Both the position numbers and the translations under genes were made by a program. Below, one piece after another: positions 28,441 to 40,351 of a stretch of 64,000 bases of DNA (position 1 is its first letter; each line of letters opens with the position of its first letter). A model generated the notes under the pieces. It did not search any database and had not been told where the DNA came from. It was given only the letters and a program-made list of their open reading frames with translations. The DNA comes from Anabas testudineus (taxonomy: Eukaryota > Chordata > Actinopteri > Anabantiformes > Anabantidae), in contig NC_046616.1 of the NCBI RefSeq assembly GCF_900324465.2, forward strand, positions 16,983,095-17,047,094, in the 5' to 3' direction.

Positions 28441-30030
28441 TCAACAGCTTCCAGCTGGTTCTCTGATTTTCCTGCAGCTCATCCACAGGATGCACGGCAC
28501 CGCCCAAACCCGGGGGGGGGGGTTCATTCACACATCAATGAGCACTAAATGTTTACCCAAGCTGAAGATGTTTATTCTGAAAAAACAGGTGCAACATGGA
28601 GTCAGGAGTCTTTCTGCCAGTGAAACTCTGTCTAAAGTCTGTTTACAATGCATAAATAATAATTCAACATCAGAACAAAATAGTCAACATAATGGCTCTA
28701 CACGAGCTTAAAGTCATGGTTCCCTACCACCTAAAATACAGTTTCTTCACTGAAATAGCCCTAACTAAAACCGATAAAAGGGAAAAGCATCCACTGTTCT
28801 CGTTTCCATATTTAACAGAACAGACATACTGTATTAGATTTTTGATGTAACATTATTTTATACATACGTAATAATGTAATCCAATACAGCCGTTCTGCCA
28901 TGAATGTATGAATGCTACTTTTATAAGTTATATTGTCTGAGTTTTTGTTGAAACTGTCAGAAAGATGGTAATTCTATAACAATACTACCAGATGTCATAA
29001 TGGTTGGTGGAGTCCTGCTTGCATAAATGAGACACAGTAAAGCAATCAAATGGAACAGAGGAGCTTCTTCTGTGTTTCCGTTTTACCTGGAAATTCACTT
29101 GCAGCCTTGACATTTTTTGACAAATATTCCCATCAGATAACCACAGTATCTTCTTTATTTGCTCTTGTTGTGGTGCACTCAACAATACCGAACAGCAAAA
29201 TGAGCCGTTTCAATCTGCTGAAGATTACATTACATGATCATATGTTTATAAGACCAAGGACAACTGTCAAACTAATTAAAGTCATGAGTCTGCTTGAAAT
29301 ACCACAACAGTACCCGCTTATCAACCTTACTTAAGTGCTCACATTATATTTGTGCTGACATTGCATATTTTGTGACATTTATAAGAACTAATTCATCCTT
29401 TTTTAACTGTGTTTTGGTATTATCGTATACCTCCCAACAGTCTGAAGGTATACAAGATAAAAAAGCTTTTAATTTCAACTCTTTTCAGGGAGAACAGAAC
29501 AGTGGTGCAGGCACATGTGCATATCTGTCATTTTGATGTATTACCCCCATAGAAAATAACACATACTAAAAACACAGCACAGGAAAATAATGACCACAAA
29601 CACAAGTTTCAAACGGACTGAGAATGTGTAAATTGTCACAGCCTGTCCAGCCACTAGCTGTTTATCAGGGAGGCTGATATAGAGCCAGTCCTTAAGCCAA
29701 CACTCATACGCATCTCTGTTTGCCCCATGTTAACAGGTTTCATGTAAAACTCAAGAGTCAATTGGAAATACCCACAGTTACAGAATAAAAAGCATCATTT
29801 ACAATATATTCAAGAACAATAAATGCCTACATGTCAAAACCTGTGACCATACATCTCTGAGTCAGAGAGAGATTAAGTTTCTTATCCTAAACCAAAGTGC
29901 AGCTTGTGGGTTCCATTGTAAGAAGCTGTAAGCTGATACAACTCTTCAATTTTGTCTTTATTTTAAACACATCTTTTCTACCTCTGGCTGATGTAGAATT
30001 ATCTGAAACATGAACTATTGTTTTATAACC
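28441..30030. other. Intergenic region between CRELD1 and IL17RC
   Basis: Includes a 10-nt G run (28510-28519). The remainder is AT-rich unique-looking sequence without supported exons. The small open frames at 28490-28711 and 29050-29536 lack coding character. Confidence 0.5.
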
Positions 30031-30048
30031 AGGAGACCAAGACAGTTC

Positions 30049-30054
30049 TTTATT
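30049..30054 (-). terminator. IL17RC polyadenylation signal
   Basis: Minus-strand AATAAA about 560 nt beyond the IL17RC stop. The interval 30055-30610 is then the 3' UTR. Confidence 0.6.
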
Positions 30055-30610
30055 CAATTCAAACAGTACAACAGGACAAACACAGTATAAAACAGACTCA
30101 CCATGTCAATAAAGCGAAACATTACAGCCCACTACTATCTAAACTCAGAGAAAGGAAATAGCTTATATCTGTTTGCTTTTTTTTTTCTTCACATATTTCA
30201 GGAATTGTAAATGCAGTAAAAGTCCATGCAGAATGTGAAATGAATATGCCAAACACACACACTGGCTTTGAGGACTAACACACCTGAAAGATTCTCTTTA
30301 GGTAATATTGGTAGTCTACTAAGCCCTGCCATTTTATATTGTTTGATTTCTGCAGAGAACCAACAGCTCAACCTTCAACAACCAAAGCTTTAACAATCCA
30401 ACTCTTACTTGAAAAACAAGATACTGTTTGTTCAAACACACGAAACATGAAATAGTTTTTTGACACCTATGACACCCCTGATGTTCAGACCTACAATTGC
30501 AAAAGCAAAAAACTGACAGTGATTTATCTGAGTTTCCCAGAGTATCACTCAACATTACTGGCCAATTATCCCAACACTGCAACTTGGTCGTGGGACATTA
30601 TCTCAGGTTC

Positions 30611-33600
30611 TCAGAGCCATTCCATTTCATTGGCCTTAGGGCTTGTATCAGGGCTGGAGGGGGGTGTAAGAAGACATGGTTGCAAAGGCACAGTTTCCCC
30701 TGAGTCTTCTTCTCGTACCCCAACACACCCCTGGGACACCCCTGCAAGACGTAACACAGTTGTCCCTGCTGTGAAGCTTGACAGTCCGCTCGCCAGAGTC
30801 CGGGATGCCATCCTAAGCCCTCCTGCCCTCTTCCGCCTGGCTGATGCAGTGGCCACTTGCCTAGTCCCAGCAAGTTCAGTCAGAAAACCCAGGCTCTGGG
30901 AGGGGAGGCTGTAGAGATGAAGGCCACGGAAAAGTTCTGGCAGTGGCCGGAAACCACCTGGAGGTTCAGGTGGAAGTGATTCAAACTGCACCAATGTAAA
31001 CCGCTCACCAGCACGTCCCTGTAGATAGTCTGCTAGAATACAGCTCAACGACGCACTGAAAACATCCAGAGAGGGAAGAGACGAAGGGTTAGGGTAACCT
31101 TTTCCTGCTTCATCTTCTTTTGTGTCTTTGTTCTTCCTACTGGGAGTGTTTCTCTCCCAGCCACGCGCCCCCCACTCTTCAGCTCTTATCCAGGCAGCCT
31201 GGCTGAGGACTAGCACTACTTTGCCACCCTGCCTTTTCAGCTGGTCCAATCTTGAGTGCAGCCAGGGTACGGGGCCCAGTGCGCCGAGTTCAGCCTTACT
31301 CCACAAGTCTAGAGACACAGTGAAACCGAGGGATTGGAGCGACAAGCCCAGGTGACACATTAGACCTGGCAAAGCCTTGTTGTCATCAGGTGGGTACAGC
31401 AAGATGACATGACCACCACCCACTGCACCTGAGATAGAGGAAGATTAAAACCTTTTATTTAATTTAAAGGAATTGATCAATAAGTATAAACATGTAATAT
31501 TTAACAGTATACAGTAGGTGCCCAGTCTGGAACGACTGTCTGGTTTTTAACATACCTTTGACATCATCATCTTTCAACCATCTCCACACATAACCTAAAA
31601 AAAAGAACAGAGCACCCATTGAGGCCTTCTGCTAAGTTTCTATAATTAATTAATGAGTTACAAACAGAACACTGACCCTTCAGGACCCCTTGTATAAAAT
31701 AGGCTCCTAGTATGGCCAAACACATCAGCAACAAGCCGATGAGGATTATCAGGCTCCATCTCCATCGAGATGCTGCAGAAAGCAATAAATTATTTAAATT
31801 GTGGAGTGTAATTACTTTTTTGCTACAAAATAATGAAAATATAGTTTGTTTCAGCTGAAGGAAATTAAACATTAAGCTCCCTTAATCTAAGTATAGACAA
31901 TACAGTAATTACAGTATTACAGTAATAGACTTACTTGCAAATGGACACTGGGGCTCTAAGTATGACACGTTTATCTTCATCTAAAAACGAGTAAGACAAA
32001 CGTTAATATATTTTGTCGAGTAGAAATCAATGGTGATATATATCATGTCTCATATAGTTTGGGTGTTTAGAGCAAAAGTATTACCTGAACACAAAGTAGA
32101 GGATGCGATGTAGCATTGAACTCCCCCGATTTACTCTAAAAAAGAGAAGTGAGTTCATAAATCAGGAAGAAAGGGAAAGTTCAAAATATCATAATATCAT
32201 AATATTACACTGAGAAGGTGCAGTCATTTGAGTTTAGTTGTTATAATACAGTATTTAACTGCTATACTGTGTGTAAGTCACTAAAACCACTCAAATCTAT
32301 AGAAACCACCACCTCTTTGCAAATAAAATGTATATATAGTTAAACATATATTTAAATAACTTGACCATGGTATTTCTATTGCTTTTACCCAGAGGCCACT
32401 GTGTATTGTCCTCCATTCTTCATGGCTGTTCAGCGCCTGTCTGGAGCCCGCCACCTCTTCACACTGGCTTCCTGCCACATCTTTCTTGCACAGCCACACC
32501 TCTGCCTCCAGTCTGCAGGGGGCAGTCACATTCCAGCTCAGCCCTGTCTCTCCGCCCCTCATTGGAGACTCCACCACAGTGACAGACAGGTTGTGTCGCA
32601 TTCTTTCATGTGCATCTGAAAAAAACATGTTATTGTGTTGTATATCTCTGAAATCATATCCCTATAAAAACCATGCAAATGTCTTGACCTGAGGTTAACC
32701 CGTGTAAACTCTGGTTACCTTGCTGGTTTTTAAAAGGGCAGAGCTCTCTTCGGACGTTCTTTCCGCTCCACCAAACCTGGAAAGAGTTTGGATATATGGT
32801 ATTATTTTCAAAAATCTCTCAAAATCTCTCAAGCTCTTATTTATTGTCTGTTAGCCAACATGTCAACTACCTGGAAGCAGAGGCACGGTGCAACTAAGTC
32901 TGAAGAAATGATCATTTCTGTCTTCCCTTTGGGCTGCAAAGGTTAAATAAAGTTACAAACAGATAATAGTGATTTTGGAGAAACACACTGATATTGATAC
33001 ATATTCTGACTGACCCACGTAAGAGTCTTTACAGGCATGTCATGCCAAAGCATTTGGCACAGGAGCTTATCTTGTGTGTGCACAGTGCCATTGAGCTTAA
33101 GGAGGACCAGATTTCTCTTCAGATCATGCACAAGTCGGACAATGGGAGCTAAGACAAAAAAAACATCAGTCATTGTAAATGATAACTGAGCTGAACAGGT
33201 ATCACTTTAGGAGTATTTCAAATCTTTTTTGATGGAAACGCCTTATGCATACAAATGGTCATATATAGTATAAATACTAGACTAGCTAAACCGGTAGAAG
33301 CAAATAACACTTAACGCGTTAATAACATGATATCCTAATACATTTGCAGATAAGGATCCCATTTAAGTCGACAGTATTTCTTACCATCGCATTCCTTTAC
33401 ATTGTTCTGGTGCACAGAGCAAACTGGAAGAAAAAGAGAGAAGCAGATTTTCAGTGATTTTACTCAGCAAGTCGGTCTGTCTTTGCTCCAATTTCACCAC
33501 TTAACCTTCACCTTCTTCTAAAGGTGGCACATTGATGGTTTGGTTGTGGTTAGTTCCATTTAAATGTGAATAGACGTTAACAAGAACTGGGGTGCCAAAC

Positions 33601-36600
33601 ATCAGGTTCTCTTCGAGCACCAGCTTGATCCACATCTGCATCTGCAGGAAACATGTACATAATGTAAAGACATTTTGGAAATATTATTTAAGCAATGCTA
33701 TAGGAATGCAGTGAGTAGCAGTATTATCTTATACTGTATATAACTTATCTTTATACTATATATATAATGTACTAAATATACTTATATTGATACTTACTTA
33801 AGAAAAAAAAAAGCAGTTACTGTATTTATCAGATAAATGGACTATCAGAGTCCCCTCTGAGATGTTGTTGGATACAAGAGTGAAATCATATAAAATAGAG
33901 TTAAAATGTGAGTCTACCTTAACTACCTTATTATGTGTGGGCAGATGAGAAGCTTGGTGTAAACTGGAGTGCCTTGGTGTAAATTCTACCGTCTTGCATA
34001 TATCAATAGATCCTGGTTTGCCGAGACACACTCTGACCAAAGCTGTAACACAGAGAGCAGAGAAGACGACTGACATTAAAGTCAACCTAAACAGATAAGT
34101 TTAGATTTACTAAAGTAGAACCTCCAGAGAAATGCTGTAACAACATACAGTTACACGTTTCTAATTTAATCACCAACAATTGGAATAATGCCTCTAGCAG
34201 CATCAGCAAATTTCCGTATATCCATAAATCAACATCTCAACCCACAAATGTAATGAGCTTACTCAGTTCTTGTATGACAAAGTTGTTCATATTAAAAACA
34301 ACATTGGCGACGCCTGTGTAAATAACTCTGACACGCTCTCTCCTTCAAACAGACACATGATGGAAGAACAGTTGTGCAATTCCTCTCTGATCTTGATCAA
34401 GTGATCGAGCAGCCTTGCTCTGTCAACACCCCCCCCCCCTCACTTCATCCCCACCAGGCCAGAGTTTAACTCTGTTCTTCTGTAAGTGTGGCACATGACA
34501 AAACTAAACATACACCATTGTGTGAGAATAAGTATTTAAAAGCATGTGTAAAAAAAAAAAAGGACAATGTTAAGCCTTTTATTTATTTATCAGCAAAATA
34601 CTGTTAAACGCTGTCCACACGCATTTGGACTATTTCATTTTTTCAATTATATATAAAAAAATCGTTATATTATAAATAATATTATATAAATAATAACATT
34701 ATATAATGATGAAAGTAGAAGTAAGAACTGCACTGAAACAACTATTATCAGCGTAATCATTAACCTTAATCCTTGATGATCCTTGATCTTTCTGCTGCAT
34801 TTCTCACCACTGATACACATTTTAATATTTTAATTAAGAGACTTCAGGACTCTGCTGCACTACCAGGCTGCACTCTCACCTGGGTCACTTCCTATTTAAA
34901 GGACAAATGGTTTGATGTTTGTGTTTTAAAATTAAAATGTGTTTGAGCATCTCATCAATCTTAGCGTCATTTCTGTTTAATCTATACATGGTCCCACTTG
35001 GTAGAATTATTATGAGAGAGTATATTATATCATTCATATGTATGTCTCTTTGTCCTCTGATAGCTAAACCCAGTTAGTAAGCTGGTAAACTGCACTGATG
35101 ATATCAAGAGCTGGATGTGACAGAGACAGACATTAATCTTCAGATTAATATACAGTGAGCAGGTCAAGAACCTTGGACTCATTCTTGATGTTGATCTTAA
35201 CTTTAACACATCTGTGTCACAATTAGGACAGCTGTATGGTTTTATACCTCTTGATTTACGACCACCTCCCTCTGCCACTTCAACCGTGTCACTGGACTCC
35301 TCTTCATCGAAGTGGTCTCCAGATTCCTCAGAAACGTCCAATGCGTTTTCCACTTCAGCAAAGACATGTAAAAGGCGTTCACAATCAGAAAAGACAACAG
35401 TTTTCAACTAACCAAGCAACTATGGTAAGAATGTAGAACAGCTAATAAGTTAGTGACTGAACAATAACAAAGATGACAATAAGATTTATTATCATGAAAA
35501 AAAAAAAAGATTAAACTATCATGAAAAAAATAGCTGGTGGAACAATTCAGGGTGTGCCACCATTACGATAACATAAAATAATGAGACGTTACTGTATGAC
35601 AGGGCTACCTTGGACTTCGATCTTGATTTGCAGGCATGGGCTACAGTCGTGTGGGGCTGAACAGCACAGAATAACTTTAAGCTTCATGTCTGTAACATCC
35701 ACTGAATCGCTTGGATCAGGCAGCGCAGCAGCGAACTGAGGCACTGTGGAGATAATAAACACACTTCTGCTTTAGTCAAGCTGCCGATCTGTGCTGCGGT
35801 GATATTATTCCCATGCTATGAGATAAGTCGTTCATGTTACTACCTGAGCTCACATGGCACTTCGTCAACCCCTGAAGAAAAAACAGACGCTGATGAGTAT
35901 AGTAACTTGAGCATACGCTATCTCCACTCACCCATTATGAAACCCACATTTCAAACATTATGGCCTGTCACACCAGCTGTGGTGAAATACATCTTTAGAT
36001 TCTTGACATAAGTGGAGTCACTCAACCACAGGCTAAAAGTACCTGTGCTGCCTGATTATGGATAATTGCCTGTCTATTGTTTTGCTCTAGTTTGTTTAGG
36101 TATAAATCATGTGACTCATATAAGAGCAACAAACTGACTTACCTAACAAATGAGCAAATTAGAGAATATATTTTATACATTATTTTCTTAAATAGAATTT
36201 ATATATAATTCAATTCAATTCAATTTTATTTGTATAGTGCTTTTTACAATTGACATTGTCACAAAGCAGCTTTACACAACCAAAGAAGCTATGGAAGTTT
36301 ACATGAACAGTGAATATGTATGAATCCAAATAAACATAATAAACAGATTGTCCCTATATAACAACATTTATAAAAAGTAAAATTGTTTTTTTCATTTTTT
36401 TGTCATGTCTTTAGTGAGAGAATTGTCCAACATTAACTTTCACATTCACAGAACGGTGACAAAATCCAGGTCAAAAACAACCCGGAGTTCAGTGTAGGTG
36501 TTTGACTGTGTGCTTAGATTTCTTTTTCTTTTTCAATATTTAGTCCTCCTTCTTGTTGTGTAGCTTTGGACGTCTTGTTCTTATGCAGAGTCAAAAAAAA

Positions 36601-37910
36601 AAGGTTTGTGAACCATTTAGAATTTCATGGTTTTCTGCATTGATTTGTCATAAAATGTGATCTGATCTTTAAGCCTAAAAAAATAACACAAATGAAGCTC
36701 TAATCTTTCATGTCTTTCTTTCAGAAACAAACACGAATTAATGAGGTAAAGCAACAACCCAGAGTGACAGCCAAAGATTTGAAGGCATCATTGGAAATGG
36801 CTAACATCTATGTTCATGAGTCTACAGTAGGTACAAACACTGAACAAGCAGGGTGTCTATGACAGGACACCATGAAGGAAGCTGCTGCTTATTAAAAAAA
36901 CATTACTGCAGGCCTGATGTTTGCCAAAGAGCACACTGACCGTCAACCAGCTATTAATCTTTTCCACTGTCACTATGAGGTTTTTATGGTTGTTCTCAGT
37001 AAAGACATGAAAGATTGGAATTTTTCTGTCTTATTATTTTAGGCACATCATATTTGTTAATACTCTTGACTTAGATGAAGATCAGATCAGACTTTATGAC
37101 AAATATCTGCAGAAATTGAAATTTCAAAAGGTTCACATACATTTTCTTGTGTATATGCATCATATTAGATCTGCTCCTCTGTCTCTTTATTTCAATGTAG
37201 TTGGTAACATCAGTCTGGTCATTGACTAAAGTATAAATGTAAAGTGACCTCTGTCACAGGTCTGGTACTTTGCTTCAGTGTGTCCTGATGACCTTTAGCC
37301 GATTCCTGATGAAAAACATTCTGGGAAAACTCAAACTACAACAACCCTCACTGAAAATGGATAAGTGGAGTAGGGTGTCTTGTTCGGGCACAATAGTAAA
37401 TAAGTAATGGACATTAAGCTCTGATCTCCTTCTCTCTGTCAGAGGGGGTATAGGCACACAAAAATCTGTACCAAAATAAAAGAGCATGTTCTTGTTCTGC
37501 ACCATATAAGAAACTATCCAATGCGTTTTGAACTGAACTGAATTTGAGGCTGTTCATAACAAAGATCACACATTATTAACTGGTCTGCAAAACATAGCTA
37601 GTACAGCTGTGAACTAAATGCACAATATTCCCCTCTGCGCTGCAGTGGAGTAAACGCATATCCAGGGAATGTGAAAGTACCTGAGACCTGTACGCATGTC
37701 TCCTTCAGTGCGCGACCACCTCCGATCATAGTACAATATATATATTGAAACAAAACAGCTCTGATACTCGTCTCGCAGCGTCCTTGTTACCTCGCTACAG
37801 GTGATTTCAGGTGCGTCTTGGTTGATCTTCTCCAACGAGTTCACCGACATGAGCAGCGCTGACGGCAGCAGGAAGCAAACAAGCGGCGTGCGGAGACGCG
37901 TGGGAGCCAT
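30611..37910 (-). CDS. il17rc: Interleukin-17 receptor C
   Basis: IL17RC pairs with IL17RA to receive IL-17A/F and signals through a cytoplasmic SEFIR domain to ACT1. Sixteen coding exons: 37791-37910, 35844-35871, 35609-35743, 35248-35352, 33927-34042, 33512-33641, 33385-33423, 33015-33148, 32871-32933, 32719-32776, 32389-32615, 32085-32135, 31935-31980, 31677-31772, 31556-31594, 30611-31428; 734 aa. Residues 1-26 are a signal peptide (LRTPLVCFLLPSALLM). The ectodomain has Cys-rich fibronectin-like modules (SSDLVAPCLCFQVWWSGK). The membrane helix is near 422-443 (SLIILIGLLLMCLAILGAYF). SEFIR begins HVILLYPPDDNKALPGLMCH and includes DLWSKAELGALGPVPWLHS and SASLSCILADYLQGRAGERF, which match IL17RC rather than IL17RE. 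A Lys/Glu-rich loop interrupts SEFIR before the SASLSC block. The second exon is only 28 nt. It lies directly upstream of CRELD1, as in human. Confidence 0.95.
34770..35215 (+). mobile_element. LINE reverse-transcriptase remnant in an IL17RC intron
   Basis: Degraded pieces resemble the RT region of fish non-LTR elements: ccttgatctttctgctgcatttctcac (DLSAAF-like), ctcacctgggtcacttcctatt (TWF/SYL-like), atctatacatggtcccacttgg, and caagaaccttggactcattctt (KNLGLIL-like). Order and spacing agree with such an element, with many deletions. The fragment stops a few tens of bases from coding exon 35248-35352. Confidence 0.55.
36205..36310 (+). repeat. Teleost interspersed repeat (attcaattcaatt head)
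   Basis: aattcaattcaattcaattt leads into tatttgtatagtgctttttac and cacaaagcagctttacacaa, a dispersed repeat common in many teleosts. Only the head is present. No coding content. Confidence 0.65.
36590..37150. mobile_element. Internally deleted Tc1-like element
   Basis: Both ends carry inverted family motifs: ggtttgtgaaccatttagaa on the left and ggttcacatacattttcttg on the right. Between them are fragments of the transposase start (aagcaacaacccagagtgac, tgaaggcatcattggaaatg). The related copy at 17345-18010 shares the Tc1 end blocks. It sits in the first IL17RC intron. Confidence 0.8.
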
Positions 37911-39270
37911 GTCCGAGGAAAGGGTCTCCAGTCCGGGGGCGCACGGAGCCCGGTTACTGTCTGCTGTGTGACGCGACCTGCTCCGCGGCCAAACCCCGTC
38001 TCATCCGGAACACAGCGAGCAAAACCAGGTGTGACAGTTGGATCCAGTTGACAGCTCGGTCCGACAACACCGCCCCTGCGATCATGGTTTTCCCACAGCT
38101 GCCAACCGCTGCGACGCTCCCGTGACTTTGCGCTGCCTGCAGGTGACTGACGGCTTTGACGTTGGACGTGCAGCAGCTGTTACCTGTTCAGGTGGGACAG
38201 GGGAAACTTGTCACGTGAGCAACAAGTCCCTGCTTGGCTGGGGACTCGTCCTACGTAGCAGAGCTCACGCAACAAACACGATCCTATGTGCCAACAACAG
38301 AGAGGCTGAGCTCGGCTCTGGCATCATGGAAAAAAGATAAATGTCAAATATTTTGTGGATGATCTCACGAGCAGCGATAATAACACTGATAAAGTCAGTG
38401 TGTCAACGTTTTTATGGCGACTTTTGTGTCACTTTGATCATTTCACTGAAACTATATATACAGCAGCTTCAATACAGGTTGTATACAGCAGCTCAGCAGC
38501 TCAAACACACTGTCAATCAGTTTCAATTATTGCCTGCTGCAGAAACTGAACCTGTAATCTGATGGCCCCATTATCTGTAGACCAGCTTAAAACCCAGTGG
38601 TTATCAATAAAGTGGCTGTTGTTTGAGTATTTTCAGTTAGATTAAGTTAAATCATTAATCATTATCAAAGGGAACAGCTCGTTTGTAATAGGTACTCTTT
38701 GCTTATCTGGGGCTCCAGCACCTGTGCTAACTGTGTGACTGCAGCGTATTATTGTGTGCAATCAGAAAAATGCAAATTCAGTGTGGATCTTAAGCTTAAT
38801 ACTCTGCCATAATACATATGTTTGTGTGATTCAGCGCTTTATGTTGGGGAATAAATCCATTCCCGTGTAACTAAGTTGACCTACAGACAGTGATCTTCAT
38901 ATCCAACCGCTAAATTTACCTAAACGTCTACTGTAGCTCAGTTTTTCCTTGTATTGCTCTGTCCCTGTGTAACTTGAAGAACACATCACATAAAGAAAGC
39001 CTCTCTTACGCTAGACTAAATATTGTGTAATGTACTGGATGTTTTGGGAGAAATTAGTGTGTCAACTGTTCAGTGAACTGTAGGAGTCCACTTCCTGATT
39101 CACCCTGTTAAGCAGGTCTCTCACCGAGCGCCACTGTTGTGCTTTTAGACATAAAAAAAAAAAAAAAAGTTTAAGACATCCCATTAAAGTTATAGATACA
39201 GATTCTGAATGCTGCAAAAAATGCTTTCAGTAACGTAAACATGTCAGTAATTACACATTGGTCTTTTTTT
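37911..39270. other. IL17RC promoter side and intergenic region
   Basis: Immediately upstream of the IL17RC start the sequence is GC-rich (37915-38160: ggagcccggttactgtctg, cgcgacctgctccgcggcca), fitting a promoter. Beyond about 38350 it is AT-rich without supported features. The 100-codon plus-strand open frame at 38038-38340 crosses the GC-rich part and is not convincing. Confidence 0.5.
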
Positions 39271-39272
39271 TT

Positions 39273-39278
39273 TTTATT
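39273..39278 (-). terminator. Possible IL17RE polyadenylation signal
   Basis: Minus-strand AATAAA about 1.07 kb past the IL17RE stop. There are other candidates in this AT-rich tail, so the assignment is weak. Confidence 0.3.
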
Positions 39279-40351
39279 GTTTTATGCCATTTATAAAAAT
39301 GTATAACACCAACAGTGTTGATTTGTCCTCACTGTTCACTGAAGCAGGATAAACCTTAAGAGACAGTTGGCAGATACTGAATATATATTTCTTCAAGGGA
39401 CAATTAAATTGCAAAGTTCCTTTGCATAAAATTTACTGTTGAACTTAATGGAAGTGTTGCAATAAAATAAGACCTGGGAAAGTACCATCAGGCAAGTTTT
39501 TTTTTTCCTCTAATGCTCTGAGATTTTGAGGTAACATCTGTACAGTATATTTGCCATTGCTAACATTCAAATAATACTGGTATTCTCCTCTGTCTTTGGG
39601 GAAACGTAGCTAAGTGAGGTAGGGTGTATTTTTTTATGTCATGTTTAGTAACGTTTGCTGACTGAACCGGTGTAACATAATCTGCAAGAAAAAAAAAACT
39701 AATACTTTGTATTTGAATGCAGGAGGTAGCACATGTGTAAATATTTAATTGTAGGGCTGCGGACAAACACGGCCTTCTATAAAGCCCACTGAAGGCAGTA
39801 GTAGTAGACTAAAAAATCATTAAAAGATAAATAATACTTTTACGCAAATACCACATGGTCAAACACAGTACAAGTCACACACTTGTCAACCATTTTCACC
39901 TGTAAACTAACGCTCTTGAAAATGCTTTGACTCGGCGTCTATGTTCAGAAGGCCCTATGCAAATCAGCGAGTTGCTGCAAACAGCAGTCGCACAGTTTGC
40001 CGCCGGTCATGACACTTTCAAACGTAAATACACTCATAGAGAAAAGTGAATGTCATTTGCAACAAAATTTTCATAGCGGTTAGCATATTTACAGAGAGAT
40101 AAGACAGGTGTTCGACTTCAGTCACGAAATCAACAGAAAGAGCCTCTGTGAGAGGTGATATGGATGGGACCGAATATGCAAAGCAAGTGGTGGCATTTCT
40201 GACCTGACAGTGTCAAGTAATTAATGGTTTTACTGAGTGATTGGTTCTGAGGCCACACAATGGAACATAAGCTCTGGTGTCTCGTGAGCGTACGTATCAT
40301 GTTTCCACCAGAACAAAAACTCTGACCTTGTCAGGCACGTGAAACTGGAGA

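Noticed and set aside
30519-30914. 131-codon plus-strand open frame
   Set aside because: Most of it is antisense to the final exon and 3' UTR of IL17RC; no independent evidence.
38038-38340. 100-codon plus-strand open frame upstream of IL17RC
   Set aside because: It spans GC-rich promoter sequence, resembles no known protein and has no splice or start context supporting it.
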